From Bradysia coprophila (Eukaryota > Arthropoda > Insecta > Diptera > Sciaridae), in contig NW_023503493.1 in assembly GCF_014529535.1 (NCBI RefSeq), positions 17,516,001-17,580,000 on the forward strand: 64,000 nt of DNA. Direction: 5' to 3'. Under the pieces are notes generated by a model. The model saw only the letters and a list, made by a program, of their open reading frames with translations. It searched no databases and was not told the DNA's origin. The first letter of the stretch is position 1; the number at the start of each line of letters is the position of its first letter. Positions 21,451 through 33,018 of the stretch are shown piece by piece. The position numbers and the translations under genes were made by a program.

Positions 21451-23327
21451 ATGCTTTTAAAGGTAAATACATTATATCGCATTAAGTAAAATGTTCGAAT
21501 TTTGCAAGTTTTTAATTTTCTTGTTTATTGAGCCACAATAGTGATGGCGGTTAAACGTTAAATTTTTGTTAGAATTACTGAAGAATTGAGTGAATGCTCT
21601 TAAAAATTGACCTAGTGCGTGCAAATTCTCGTTTCACTTTATAAACTAATTGTCTCGCAGGTTAACGACTAAAATCGAGTTTTAATCCGACTCAATGAAA
21701 TAGGTTTTAAAACAAAAACCTTATAATAAGAAACATATCAAATTAACATATTCCAACCTGTGTAGCCTCGTCCCTAGACATTTTTGCTAATGTTTTACGT
21801 GAGTTATGTTTCTTATGAATGCTTGATGCACCCGCAGGAATACGATTTCATTAACTTTGAATACTCTTACTCACTCATTCAACTGCTAAAAAAAACTTCC
21901 TTGAAGCTCGAATAAAACAGAACATTTAATTTAAATTTTCTATTGTTTGTAGATAACTGCTTTACTCGTCGTCGTAGCCGTTGCTGAAGTGTACTCAGTA
22001 GCTATTGCAGTTGCACCAGCACATGCAATCGTTAAGGTAAGATGAGATATTGGTTTTTACTTAGGTCATATGTAATGTCAATTGTTAACCCAACAGACCG
22101 AAGACTATGATCCACATCCGCAATACAGTTTTGCATACGACATCAAGGACCACTCGACTGGTGATGATAAGCAACAACATGAAACACGTGATGGTGATGT
22201 GGTCAAAGGACAGGTTAGTGTAATAATAAGCGAATCATGAAGGTTGTGGGATTTGATATCAAATTATTGTTAACGGTTGCTGTTGAAAGTACAGGAAAAG
22301 TGTACAAGTTGGCTTGAGTTAATTTTTGTGTTACTTCAGTTTCTTTGTTCAATTTCGCATTAGACTGAGTTTTCAAAAACAAATGATTTGGAAATCAGAC
22401 GATAATACAAATAATTTAATCTGTTGTGCTGTGGAATCGTTTTTCAATTAGGTTTTTTCTTTTTATTGATTTGGTTAACGTCGTCGAATTAAGTAAATAC
22501 ATTTCACAGAATTGTCTGTAAGGGAATCGGTTTTTCAAAACAAAACAAAAGCCATAATATACATTATGCAAGATGGAACGCCCCCGATTTTTCCGAAATA
22601 AATTTCAATTATCCAAAGATATTTAGTTCCGATGCTTTGCAACAATAATACCACAATGCAGGGCTTACTTTAGAGAATTTTAATTCCGAAAATTCTGAAA
22701 AAGTTCTGAAAAATTCCGAAATATTATTTCAGAATTTTTCGGAACTTTTTCGGAATTTTTTCAGAATTTTCGGAATTAAAATTCTTCAAAGTAAGCCCTG
22801 CCACAATTGTAACGAAACTCATTTTTGTAAGAGAAAGTATTATTACCAGTTAATGATTTTCATCGTCAATTGCTAGATAAAATATGAAATTCTATTGCAG
22901 TATTCGTTAGTGGAACCAGACGGCTCTCGTCGAACCGTTGATTACTCAGCTGACCCAATAAATGGTAACCGAAAATTTATTTCCCACAAATTTGTCATCT
23001 CAATCCGAAAATCTGTTATTTCGATCAATCATAGGTTTCAATGCCGTTGTTTCTAAATCACATGCCACTCATCATACCGTAAAAGCGGTTGCTCCACTTC
23101 TGCAAACATACCATGCACCGGCCACAATTATTTCACCAACATATGTAGCTCATCATGCTCCTACCTATGTTGCACATGCACCAGTCATCGCATCCCATGC
23201 CACACATGCTGTTGTGTCTCACCATGCACCGGCGACCTATGTTTCCCATTCCCCAGTATACGCACACTCGGCTCCCATTCTACATCACGCACCCGTGTAT
23301 ACGCACACCACATTACTTCATAAATAA
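21451..23327 (+). CDS. RR-2 cuticular protein (CPR family)
   Basis: Five exons: 21451-21462, 21953-22036, 22097-22213, 22901-22964 and 23035-23327, all GT-AG and in phase, giving 189 residues. The 4-codon first exon splitting the signal peptide is typical of insect cuticle genes. The signal peptide is residues 1 to about 20. An extended Rebers-Riddiford consensus of RR-2 type spans about 40-95, with the hallmark [19 protein letters not shown] and then GFNAVV. This domain binds chitin in hard-cuticle-type matrix. The C-terminal ~80 residues are His/Ala/Pro-rich repeats (HHAP, YVAH, SHAP), plausible sites for sclerotisation cross-links or metal binding. The protein is secreted to the cuticle. 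Confidence 0.93.
22659..22800. mobile_element. hAT-like MITE in intron 3 of the cuticle gene
   Basis: A 142-bp near-palindrome starting CAGGGCTTACTTT and ending with its inverse, flanked by an 8-bp direct repeat with one mismatch (CCACAATG at 22651-22658, CCACAATT at 22801-22808). The 8-bp duplication and CAGGG start fit the hAT superfamily. The whole element would form one long stem in the pre-mRNA. Confidence 0.8.
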
Positions 23328-23534
23328 TTCTGTGTGAAAGGTTTCTACGAGAGAGCGAATATTTATACAAAAATTGTGTTAAAAAAATGTCAAAGGACAT
23401 TTTAATGTACATATTACGCATACACACTTGAATTATGATTAATACCGACACTCACGATGACGAATTTTGTATTATATAATCTATGCCTTTTGCTTCAAAA
23501 TACTGGAGCCGTTATGTGTGGAAATCATTTCAAT

Positions 23535-23540
23535 AATAAA
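23535..23540 (+). terminator. Polyadenylation signal of the cuticle gene
   Basis: AATAAA about 208 nt after the stop codon, the first canonical signal downstream. Confidence 0.5.
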
Positions 23541-24359
23541 TGAACTTTAAATGAATTTACACGAAAGCGTTTTGATGGCTTTATACATACACATACACTT
23601 CCACACCTTGCCGCTTATATGAACCTGAATCAAGTAAATGTGTGTGCTTAAAAGCTTGTACAAAGCGAAGCAATAGAAATTTATCGTGAACATATTATGC
23701 TAACACGAATATGTCACGTCAAAATCTAGATCTTGATTTGAGTTTTGAGTTCATCGTTGAAAATTGTAAAACGAATTATGCAAACGAGCTTTTTATTACA
23801 AACACAAAAAGCGTATGAATACTTCTTATTGAGCAAATACACCTGTAGTACGGTTTGAGCTTTATTTGGTATTACAGTCTAGATTGTAGGAACTTCCGCG
23901 ATGGCAAGTTTATAGGCACGATATTGTGTAACATTGAATTAATTCGGTTGGATGAATGGCGACCAGATTTTACGTGTAGCAAATTTTGTGTTTGACAAAG
24001 GTCAATTACGATATTGATCTAATGATGATGTATTACAAGAATGAAAAAGCTCAATTTGACAATGGGTATTTTGACTTCTAGGCTTTTTAACGTTTAAACG
24101 ATCTCGTCAACAAAATTATGGTGAATTTTCGTCCCCTCAGGGTGTAAAGTTATGTCTGTGTGAAACGGTTGATTTTATGCAATTTTGCTTGTTGTAGTCC
24201 GAGGGAAGCGACAAGCGAGGCAAAAATGTAATTGCAAATTGCACAAGTCATTTGCTTTAGAAATGGCTGAATACCTGTTACAAATAAACGACAAGCTTTA
24301 ACTATTTTTGTCTCTTTGTGTGCGTCAAAACTAATGAGGTAAATGATTTTGTACAAAAC
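23541..24359. other. Intergenic, no gene recognised
   Basis: AT-rich with no supported feature. Confidence 0.5.
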
Positions 24360-24520
24360 CAACGTACTTCAAGCAAAAGTGCTATTAATGACAGCTGCCA
24401 AATAGAGTACCAATTTGTAAACATTTTCCAGATTTTTTTACAGTGCCAAAACTTGTTCGATACACTGTCCAGTTTCAGTACCCCATTTTTTAGAGTACCA
24501 CTCATGCTTGAAGTGAGTTG
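24360..24520. mobile_element. MITE, CAACGTACTTCAAGCAAAAG family, copy 1
   Basis: A 161-bp element with terminal inverted repeats of about 20 bp (CAACGTACTTCAAGCA... and ...TGCTTGAAGTGAGTTG) and a shared internal part (GCCAAATAGAGTACCA; AGAGTACCACT). A related copy is at 48454-48615. No coding capacity. Confidence 0.75.
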
Positions 24521-24734
24521 ATAAAACAGTAAAAAATGACATAAACAGCAGATGTTTCAATAATTATTCCACGTGACACCTTCGTAAAAGATAACAATTT
24601 TGAGCCAGATAAAAACCAGATTTATGTGCCCAATTGTAACAATGAAATCGAAAGGTCGGTTCTGTTTATAGTTTCATATGCAAAATTTAGTTCTCGATGT
24701 TCCTATCCAACATATAGGGATATTCAAAAAGCAT

Positions 24735-25158
24735 TAGAGGTGTGCGATGGATAAAGGATCGAGACTGGCGTAATCCACAAAAAATTGTTGGGATTAAATT
24801 TAGGGAATTTATGAAAATATTTTCATCAGATTGCCGCTCGTTTAAATGGAGACTCAATTTGCCTGTTGTTTAGACGCACTGAATTAAATACGAGGAGGAA
24901 ACAACTTTGAAAAATGTCCGCCATGACCAGGACTCTGTTACATTTGACTCCAATTAGTAGAATAGGACTAATACAGCTACCAAATATCTCAAAGAAATTT
25001 TTTGGTACAGGTCGAAATAGGTGGGAGGCTGAATGTTCAAAAATTTAGCTTCTATGATTTTATAAAATTTTTAAAATCGATTTTTGACATCTAGTGACGA
25101 TAACAATTTTTTGTGGACTATGCCAGTCTCAATCCTTTATCCATCGCAAACCCCTCCA
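24735..25158. mobile_element. TIR element, ~424 bp
   Basis: Inverted arms of nearly 50 bp include GCGATGGATAAAGGAT and GACTGGC and continue through TGTGGA/TCCACA into AATTTTTTGT. The tips resemble TAGAGGTGTGC, the same start as the hAT-like element at 30154. No clear target duplication. Confidence 0.7.
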
Positions 25159-28100
25159 TCACTTTGAATCAAATTTTCATCTCTTTCTTGCTTCCCTTCC
25201 GCAAACGTGACATACTGCTTTTTCGTACTGATTCCATCACAAATGATATCAGTTTAAGAAATCTTAGTACATATCGTTACGGGACTGTCAAAAATTTAAT
25301 TTCTTCAAACGACAGCCTCAGACGATGTGGAATGCGTTTTGCAATCTCTCGAAATATGTGATATCTGCAGAATTTTCGATGACAATGAAAACGGTAGATG
25401 GCATATTGACAATCGGTTTGAAAAATATAAAATATTGAAAACTACTCGAGGATAGATACATAATATAGTTTTTGAATGAACTTCGTGTAGAGGAATTTTT
25501 CATCGTCTCGTTGAAAGAGTGTTTTAGGTATATTGCATTTCGTTTGCAACCTTGAACTCTCGCTATATAACATTTGTTGTGTGCGTTGGTTTATTATTGG
25601 TCATTATTATTTTATGAAGATGAAATGTTTAATGCTCCCAATTTTACGTACTACAAACTAAACCGGCAAACTCGTTTGCTCCGCTTTCGCCTCAATACAC
25701 ATTTTCTTATCTTTATTTTTCCCACAAAAGAAAATAGCCAAATCGAATAATGGATTAACTTTCCCTTTATAGTTTTGGTTTAGTTGGTTAAACTAATGAA
25801 ATTTACGTTCTGTGTGTGATAAACATATCTCGTTATACGGTATGGCCATACATTATCTCGGTTTAATCGAACACAATATGTGCGCTCGACATGAGAAATG
25901 TTCATTTTCCAACCAAAAAGGAAACTAAAAACGAAATATATTATACGTGATGTGGTAAAAGGTACGTATTATATATCAACTTACTTATATACAGCGGAAG
26001 ACTTTACTTACATACCTTTAATCAGAAAAAAAGAAGAAGTCTATTTGAATTCTATTATATGCCAGCAGCAAGCTGATAATCCTCTCATTCTCTTTTGTAA
26101 TCTCTTTCCAAAGAATATCCTCATTCAATTAAAAACTTTTCACTTTTCTCTCGTGAGGTTTAGCTTCTCTAAATCCACAAAACATAATTTCAATTTTATA
26201 TACCATTGCCGAACACGACTCTCTGCAACACACAGCACATAAAAAAAAAATTAACAAAAAAAATCGTTCGAATAAATCAAACCGAAATTTAATGTGCAAT
26301 TAAATCGATTTTCAAAATAAATAATCGAAAAAGTCGAAAAAAAAATGATAAATCGAAAACCTGGGATTATTTTCATCGAACGTCGTCAGTCTCGGCGTTA
26401 CATTTGAATACCTTTTATTTGCACGGTAAACACGCCACACAGCACAATAATGATAAAAAACAATAAAGCGACAAAATCCTTTCTGACTGAGTTCTATCAG
26501 AACCACAGGATAGTACAATATAATAGACGAAACTGTGTGTGTGCGTAACACTTGAAAATCAAATTCACAAAATAAATTCACCTTGATCTACAATATAAAT
26601 CACTTTTCATTTACTCTTGGTTCTTGATTCAACACAATCGCCAACTTTGTGTCCTATCCCGTACGATAGCAGAATGACGACTGAAGGAAAATAAAATTTT
26701 GGAATTTTCACAGGGATTTCCAACTGTTGCGTTTGCTTTGGCTTTTGTATTAGGTATAAGGGGTGTACGTCGTATAAATATCTATGTCTATTATAGTGTA
26801 TACGCTGTGCTGTGTACGTACTTTTGAGTTGAATAGTTTTCGGCGCTGTGAGTGAAATCCTGTGAACTTTTATTGAATGAAAAAATACTTTTGGGTAATA
26901 TCAAATTGAGATTCTGTTCATGTATTACTAAATAACAGCTAAACTACGAGGAAAACACGGTTTTCTTTCGGTAAAAACATTCTTTTTCCGTTCAGAAAAA
27001 GGTTTTTGAGATTCATTCGTATATACAACATTTTCGGAACGTGATTATATGTTGCTCATCCTTTCCGTCTGAAAGATAATAATTCGTTTGGATAGTTTAG
27101 GATTTTTACTTTTCCACCCGATGCTATTGTACAACCGTAAACGTTGATGTAATATGAACCACACGGAATCACAGATAGTATACACAAAGTACATTATTAC
27201 TGTATCACAAAACCCAAAACGGATGTGTTGAGTGAATAATTTTTCTGATATTAATGACAGACGACCGCATTTATGAAACATTGTTGAACGTCATAAATGA
27301 TGGTATTAGCTCTCGCAACTATAATAATATTATACAACAAAATATTCCTCGGGGAATCGGATTGCAAATCAAAGTGATTTCAAGGCATCCAAAACATCCA
27401 TTTGGTATATGTGTGTGTGCATAAAACAACAAAGAGAAATGAAGGTTTAAAGCGAAAAAGTTTCGGAGCTATTTTGCGTTTCTATGGATCAGTGAACAAT
27501 TTTGATTTGAATCCGGTTGAAATTTGTTTCGCTCAATCGTTGGACTATTTTTTATGGATTGAGGGCATCAGTAAAAATTGTTTTCAATTTTATTGAACTG
27601 TTTTGATTTGAAGGACATTCTCACAAAATGACAAAATTATATTTACAATTGAAGTAAATTTGGTGCTTAAGCGACCTATTAGCTCTTTAAAGTTTGAAAT
27701 AAATTCGATAAAAATCTGGTTGTTAGTCCTAATAATTTAAAATATTTCCGTTAGGTAAGTATCGTGAATTACGAATACTTATGGAACCGAATTTATGTCG
27801 ATTACAAATATAATTTCGAAAAAACCAATCAATAAATTGAAATCATTTTGAAAAAGGTCAAATTCATTTGAAGAGCTGTAAGGTATTAGTGTTACTCGAG
27901 CAAGATTCTCCAGTTCCATAATAAACTTTTAGACTTTATCCAAACAAAATTAATTATGAACAGCTCGAACGAGAAATTTCGATTTTCCTGTAAGGTAAAC
28001 GTTGTGAAGGGGGAGGGCATTACTTAGTTTATGAACAACCCCAACTTTTGAACACTGAATGAGCTGATGAAAAACATATTTTTTAATAAAATCTAGAGAA

Positions 28101-28636
28101 AAGGAAACCCGAAGATAACTTTGTCACGAAAAAGAACCATAAGAATAAAGCCGTTGACTACTTACCTAAGGTGGATGTGGATATAAAGCGATTACAAAAG
28201 AAAAAGACATTTTTCGTTTCGTTAACCAGAAATTAGATTTTATAGAGAATTTTGTATTTAACTTGTGTGCCGAAATGAAATAAGGATAAAACTTTTGTCT
28301 GGTTCGGTTCAATACTTACCCCAGTTTTTTTTAATATAATTTTTATTCAGTCGATTGGTTGTGAATGATGAACTGATTTTCTATTCAGTTATTGTTTAAG
28401 AGTCAATTTGCCAAAACTTCGAACAACTTAAAAACAAGGCATCGGCGATTTTTAAAAGCTATGCGTTAAATGATTCGGTGGACCTTCCTAAGTCATTTGC
28501 AACAAGAAAAAATCCTCGAAGAAATTATGTTTTCACGCTAGAAATAATGAAAAAATGGTCTGCAGTAGGGTAGCCAAAATAGTTTTTGTTGCATATCACC
28601 GACAATACGTAACGCATTTATCTGAAATTATGGTCA
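25159..28636. other. Intergenic, no gene recognised
   Basis: AT-rich with only short frames. No RNA gene, splice-linked exon set or large repeat could be supported. Confidence 0.5.
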
Positions 28637-29405
28637 TTGGTAGAGGTGTTGAGGACGCATATGTTGGCCTTTTAAACATTTCGAAATTTTTCTTGTATGT
28701 TGTGAAGTTGCTATTTTAGGGGAAAAAAATTCCTACTTTTAGAGTGTTTAAAAAAAACTACAATGATAGACTTGGTCGATATGGGTGTCGTTGGGTAGGT
28801 AGTGACCTCTACTATCCATGACACCATACACCTTCCGCGGCACGACTTTTGTTGAGCTTCAATTTTGATTGAAGTGTACTAACACAAAAATTCTCCAGAA
28901 TTCCCCTTTTCTTCGCGTCTATTTTAATTTTTCTGACGTACGAGACAATTTTAAGTCAGGGCTGGAGTCACTGCCACCTTACGCGCTCCGTTTAAGGCCT
29001 ATAATATTTGAAAAAAAAACCAACTAATTCAATTTTGTCATATAAAAATTTATACGACCATCGGGTGTCTCCCGACTTCCCAGTATGGCCAGTGCGGCAC
29101 TATAGCAAGTGTTTACTAGCATATTATAATCATATTTTGTACGTTGGCCACTTATCGGAAGGATTTGAAATTTTTTCACAAAATCAAGAATACGAAAAAT
29201 TCGACATATTTCCAAATCCTTCCGGTAAGTAGCCAACTACCTACCCAACGACACCCATATCGACCAAGTCTATCATTGTAGTTTTTTTTAAACACTCTCC
29301 GAAAGTTGGAATTTTTTTCCCCTAAAATAGCTACTGCACAACATACACGAAAAATTTCGAAATGTTTAAAAGGCCTAGATATGCGTCCTCAACACCTCTA
29401 CCAAA
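28637..29405. mobile_element. Long-TIR foldback element, ~769 bp
   Basis: Inverted arms of about 165 bp (28637-28801 and 29229-29405) differ at few positions. The tips read TTGGTAGAGGTGTTGAGGAC. The spacer has a second inverted pair (AAGGATTTGAAATTTTTT and a partner ending AAATCCTTCCGG). The high arm identity suggests fairly recent activity or gene conversion. No transposase. Confidence 0.8.
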
Positions 29406-30145
29406 ATCAAAATAATCAAAATAAAATTCAAATTAGACATAGAGAAATCTAACAGAATCAACCAATCTATCCAGCATTCGTCAAATCTATGTTGCAAACT
29501 TTCGTAAAATAACTTAGTATACGGGTTCATGTCTTTGTAAAGGCATAAAAATAGTGCAAACTATAGTAGAATGGTGTGCTTTGGACCAGTGATTAATATA
29601 GATATGTAGATTTTAAAAACGATTACTACCCCTTAAAAAACCCATCCTTAACCCCTTCGCCCCTATTCAAAGTTTTCAGTGTAGAGGCAACTTGAATGAA
29701 TTATTGTGAACTGATTTCTTCACCTATCGTAGTGATATATAGCTCAAATGAAAGAGGAAGGTTCAAGCTTTTTTTCAGGATCCTAAAATTTTCCGATTTT
29801 CCACACATTTTCCAATTTTTCTTTAGGGATAGTTATTAATTTGCAAGTTAAATTCAAATATCTTCAAAAGTTTGTTCTGAAAATGAAAATTTCTTTTTGG
29901 ATTATTGTTTAGTATCTAATTTGCCACTACTTTCCTGAAGAAACCACTTTTCAATTTTTCCAAACGTAGCGGGCAGGTACCATTTTCGTGTTAAATTTGA
30001 GCCATTTTTAATGTGATTTTTTTTTGGTAAAAAAAACTTTTGGTTAAAACTACTACAAATGACTGAAAAATAGTAAAATAGTTTGTTTTTCAATTTTGGA
30101 ACAGGTTTCTAGTAGCTCATTTGTTTTTATTATGCCAATTTGTTA
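29406..30145. other. Intergenic, no gene recognised
   Basis: AT-rich spacer between foldback elements. No feature supported. Confidence 0.5.
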
Positions 30146-30153
30146 CCCTAAAC

Positions 30154-30548
30154 TAGAGGTGTGCACCGGGTGGTTTTTCTTCTATCGGCGTAACCGTCGG
30201 CGTTGGGTCTAAATGACACCCTAGACCATTGCACTCTTCAGAAGACTTTTAAGTAATAAACTAAAGAATCATTTTTTTTAGTTTGTAGAAATCGGCGCGA
30301 GGTAAAGTTAAAAGTTATAACGGATACGCCGACAATTTTCGACAGTTTCTTCAAAAAGTCAAAAAATTATCGGCGTAAACTCTATAACTTTGTAATTTGC
30401 CTCGCGCCGATTTCTCCAAACTAAAAAAAATCATTCTTTAGTTTATTACTTAAAAGTCTTCTGAAGAGTGCAATGGTCTAGGGTGTCATTTAGACCCAAC
30501 GCCGACGGTTACGCCGATAGAAGAAAAACCACCCGGCGCACACCTCTA
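30154..30548. mobile_element. hAT-like foldback MITE, 395 bp
   Basis: Near-perfect inverted arms of about 165 bp start TAGAGGTGTGCACCGGGTGG. The element is flanked by a perfect 8-bp duplication CCCTAAAC (30146-30153 and 30549-30556), which defines both ends. The duplication length and the TAGAGGTG start fit hAT. No ORF. Confidence 0.88.
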
Positions 30549-30725
30549 CCCTAAACCTCATAATAAACTTTGACTAAACCTTTAACTCTCCTACTCAACT
30601 CTAACAGAAAATATTGAACATCATCATAAAGCTGCAGATCTCAGCTTGACGAAGATACCAATCACTCCACATTGATTGAAATGAAAATCTATATTAATAT
30701 CTCACTGGTCCAAAGCACACCATTC

Positions 30726-32293
30726 CAGACATGAGTCGGTTATCCGAAAAACCGAAAATTTCGGTTTGGTCAAGTCCGAACCGGAAAATTCGGTTCGGTC
30801 GATCCGAACCAAACGATTCGGTTCGGTCTGATCCGAACCAAACGATTCGGTTCGGTCAAATCTTGACCTTGATCGGACTTGACCGAACCGAAATTCACTG
30901 TACTTGCTGAAAACTATTCAAAATTAAAATCCAATTACGGCAGAGTAAAGTAAACCAGGCAGGAGCACTCGATTTGACTAGGGACCTGAATTATCGAATA
31001 ATTAGCCTTATTTTTGGCGAATAAAATTATTTAATTTATGTCAGTGTTCATTTGAGTTCATTTTAATACAGTGAAGGTCGCTTATTTGAAATCTCGAAAA
31101 TGGACAGCTCCTACCTGGTTTATTTTACTCTGCCGTGAACCCAATACAGTCAAAATGGATTTACTATTTTTTATGTGAAATATTACAGTACACAACGTTT
31201 GGGAAAAATTTGCATCGTCGTCAGAAGACAATTTCGAAAACACTTAGTTTTTCTGGTCTGAAAGGTAAAAGCCGTGAGCGATTTTTTTGGAAGTAGACCT
31301 AGTACCGTTGGAGCAATACTCTAGAAGCTTGTTTTATATATATGGTCATCCTTAAATCCCGTCAGCTAAGAGAATTGGTACTGTTTGCCGTAAGAGGACG
31401 TACCAAAAATTTTTAATATAAAATTTAAGGTGTTTGAGATGTTCTCGTGATGAAGTCTCCCGGGACCTTCAAAAGATTATTAGAAAATTCGTACTAGGGT
31501 CTTTAACTTATACGACGCAATGCGTAACACTGTAGTTAGATTTGGATCTTAATACACCTACCACAAAAGCAGAAAGAGTCTTCTTCTTCGCTTTTCGTTG
31601 CATAATGATATTAACAAGGTTACGCTAGAGATGAAAGGTTTATAGCCCTCGCAGCTAATAGTGGAGCGTTGCACATAGACAGACACTCATTCACTTTCCT
31701 CTGATGACTCCTTCAGTTCCAAATCTTATGCACTTTGCACTTATTTCCTGCTTTAAGTAGTGTACTCTTTTGCACTCTTCAAGAGTGAAATATAATCTAT
31801 TTAGGATTTCCGAAAGGGGAACCCTACGATCAAAAGAACCGATTTTGCTAAGTGTTTTCGAAATTGTCTTCTGACGCCTGGTGCAAATTTTCTCCAAAAG
31901 TGGTTTACAATAATATTTTACATAAAAAATAATAAATTCATTTTGACTGTACATAATACTGTATGAAAATGAATTCAAATGAACACGGACATAAATTGAA
32001 TAATTTTATTCACCAAAAATAATTCTATTAGATAATTCAGATCCCTAGTCAAATCGAGTGCTCCTGCCGTGATTGGGTTTTAATTTTCAACAAGGGGTTT
32101 TAAGCAAGTACAGTGAATTTCGGTTCGGTTAAGTCCGAACCGGAAAATTCGGTTCGGTTCTGACCGAACCGAAATTTTCGGTTCGGTTTTGACCGAACCG
32201 AACCGTTTAATTCGGATCAGACCGAACCGAATTTTCCGGTTCGGACTTACCGAACCGAACTTTTCGGTTTTTCGGATAACCAACTCATGTCTG
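30726..32293. mobile_element. hAT-like foldback element with GGTTCGGT subrepeats, 1568 bp
   Basis: The ends are CAGACATGAG and CTCATGTCTG with a perfect 8-bp duplication CACCATTC (30718-30725 and 32294-32301). The arms are very long: homology continues inward to about 31260 and from about 31850. The outer arm parts (30740-30890 and 32115-32275) are degenerate arrays of CGGTTCGGT / ACCGAACCG units, which are themselves palindromic. The loop has only a short frame (31691-31978, minus) that matches nothing I know, so it is non-autonomous. Confidence 0.85.
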
Positions 32294-32475
32294 CACCATT
32301 CTAAAATAGTTTGCACACTGGACACGATTTGCTGTGCAAACATTTAAACAGATTTGGGATTTGAGACTCGCCGATCTGTGGTTTTTTGTCATTCGGAAGA
32401 ACAAACATCGAACCATCTTCTGGAATGTCGAAGTATAGAATTAGCTGATTTTCGTAAAACTCATCCCGTACACAA

Positions 32476-32709
32476 ATGTGTGTGAAGTATCTGCGAAAAA
32501 AACCTGCGAATTTTTTATGCCCAAAATTTTTTTCCTTGTACAGAGGCCTTTCCAATACTTTTTGTCAAAGGGAAATTTATTTTGAATACATACGAAGAAG
32601 AAAATCTATTTTTCCTTTTACGAAAAGCAGCGGAAAAGCGTCTGTACAAGGAAACTAATTTTGAACATTAAAAATTCGCAGGTTTTTTTCGCAGATACTT
32701 CACACACAT
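32476..32709. mobile_element. MITE with perfect 40-bp TIRs and 9-bp duplication
   Basis: 234 bp. The outer 40 bp of the two arms match perfectly (starting ATGTGTGTGAAGTATCTGCG) and imperfect pairing continues for another ~30 bp. The flanking direct repeat CGTACACAA (32467-32475 and 32710-32718) is 9 bp. That length suggests a Mutator-like element rather than hAT, though one base could be chance. The perfect arms suggest a young insertion. Confidence 0.85.
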
Positions 32710-32718
32710 CGTACACAA

Positions 32719-33018
32719 GACGAATATATAATGTACGTTTGTGATCGCCAATAACCGAATTACTGATAACATTATCTAATACACACCAACCTTTATATTC
32801 GAAATACATTGGCATTAGAAATTAAAAAAAAGATTAGTGACTTCGCGTAAGGCAGTGTTTTCAAATTTTGAAATTTGGTTGCCGTGGATAGAAATTGCTA
32901 CGTGCTACTTGCAGCCTACGCTTTATTGACCTTCTCCACAAATCATTTGTTTTCCGCCGTCCAAGAAATTCTGAAGAACACATCCATACGCATCCATTCG
33001 AACTTCTCCTGACATATA
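32719..33018. other. Spacer, no feature recognised
   Basis: About 300 bp between the MITE and the Helentron-like copy B. Nothing supported. Confidence 0.5.

Noticed and set aside
31691..31978. 95-codon ORF in the large foldback element as a transposase
   Set aside because: Too short, no DDE or hAT-dimerisation motif, and it lies largely within the inverted arm.
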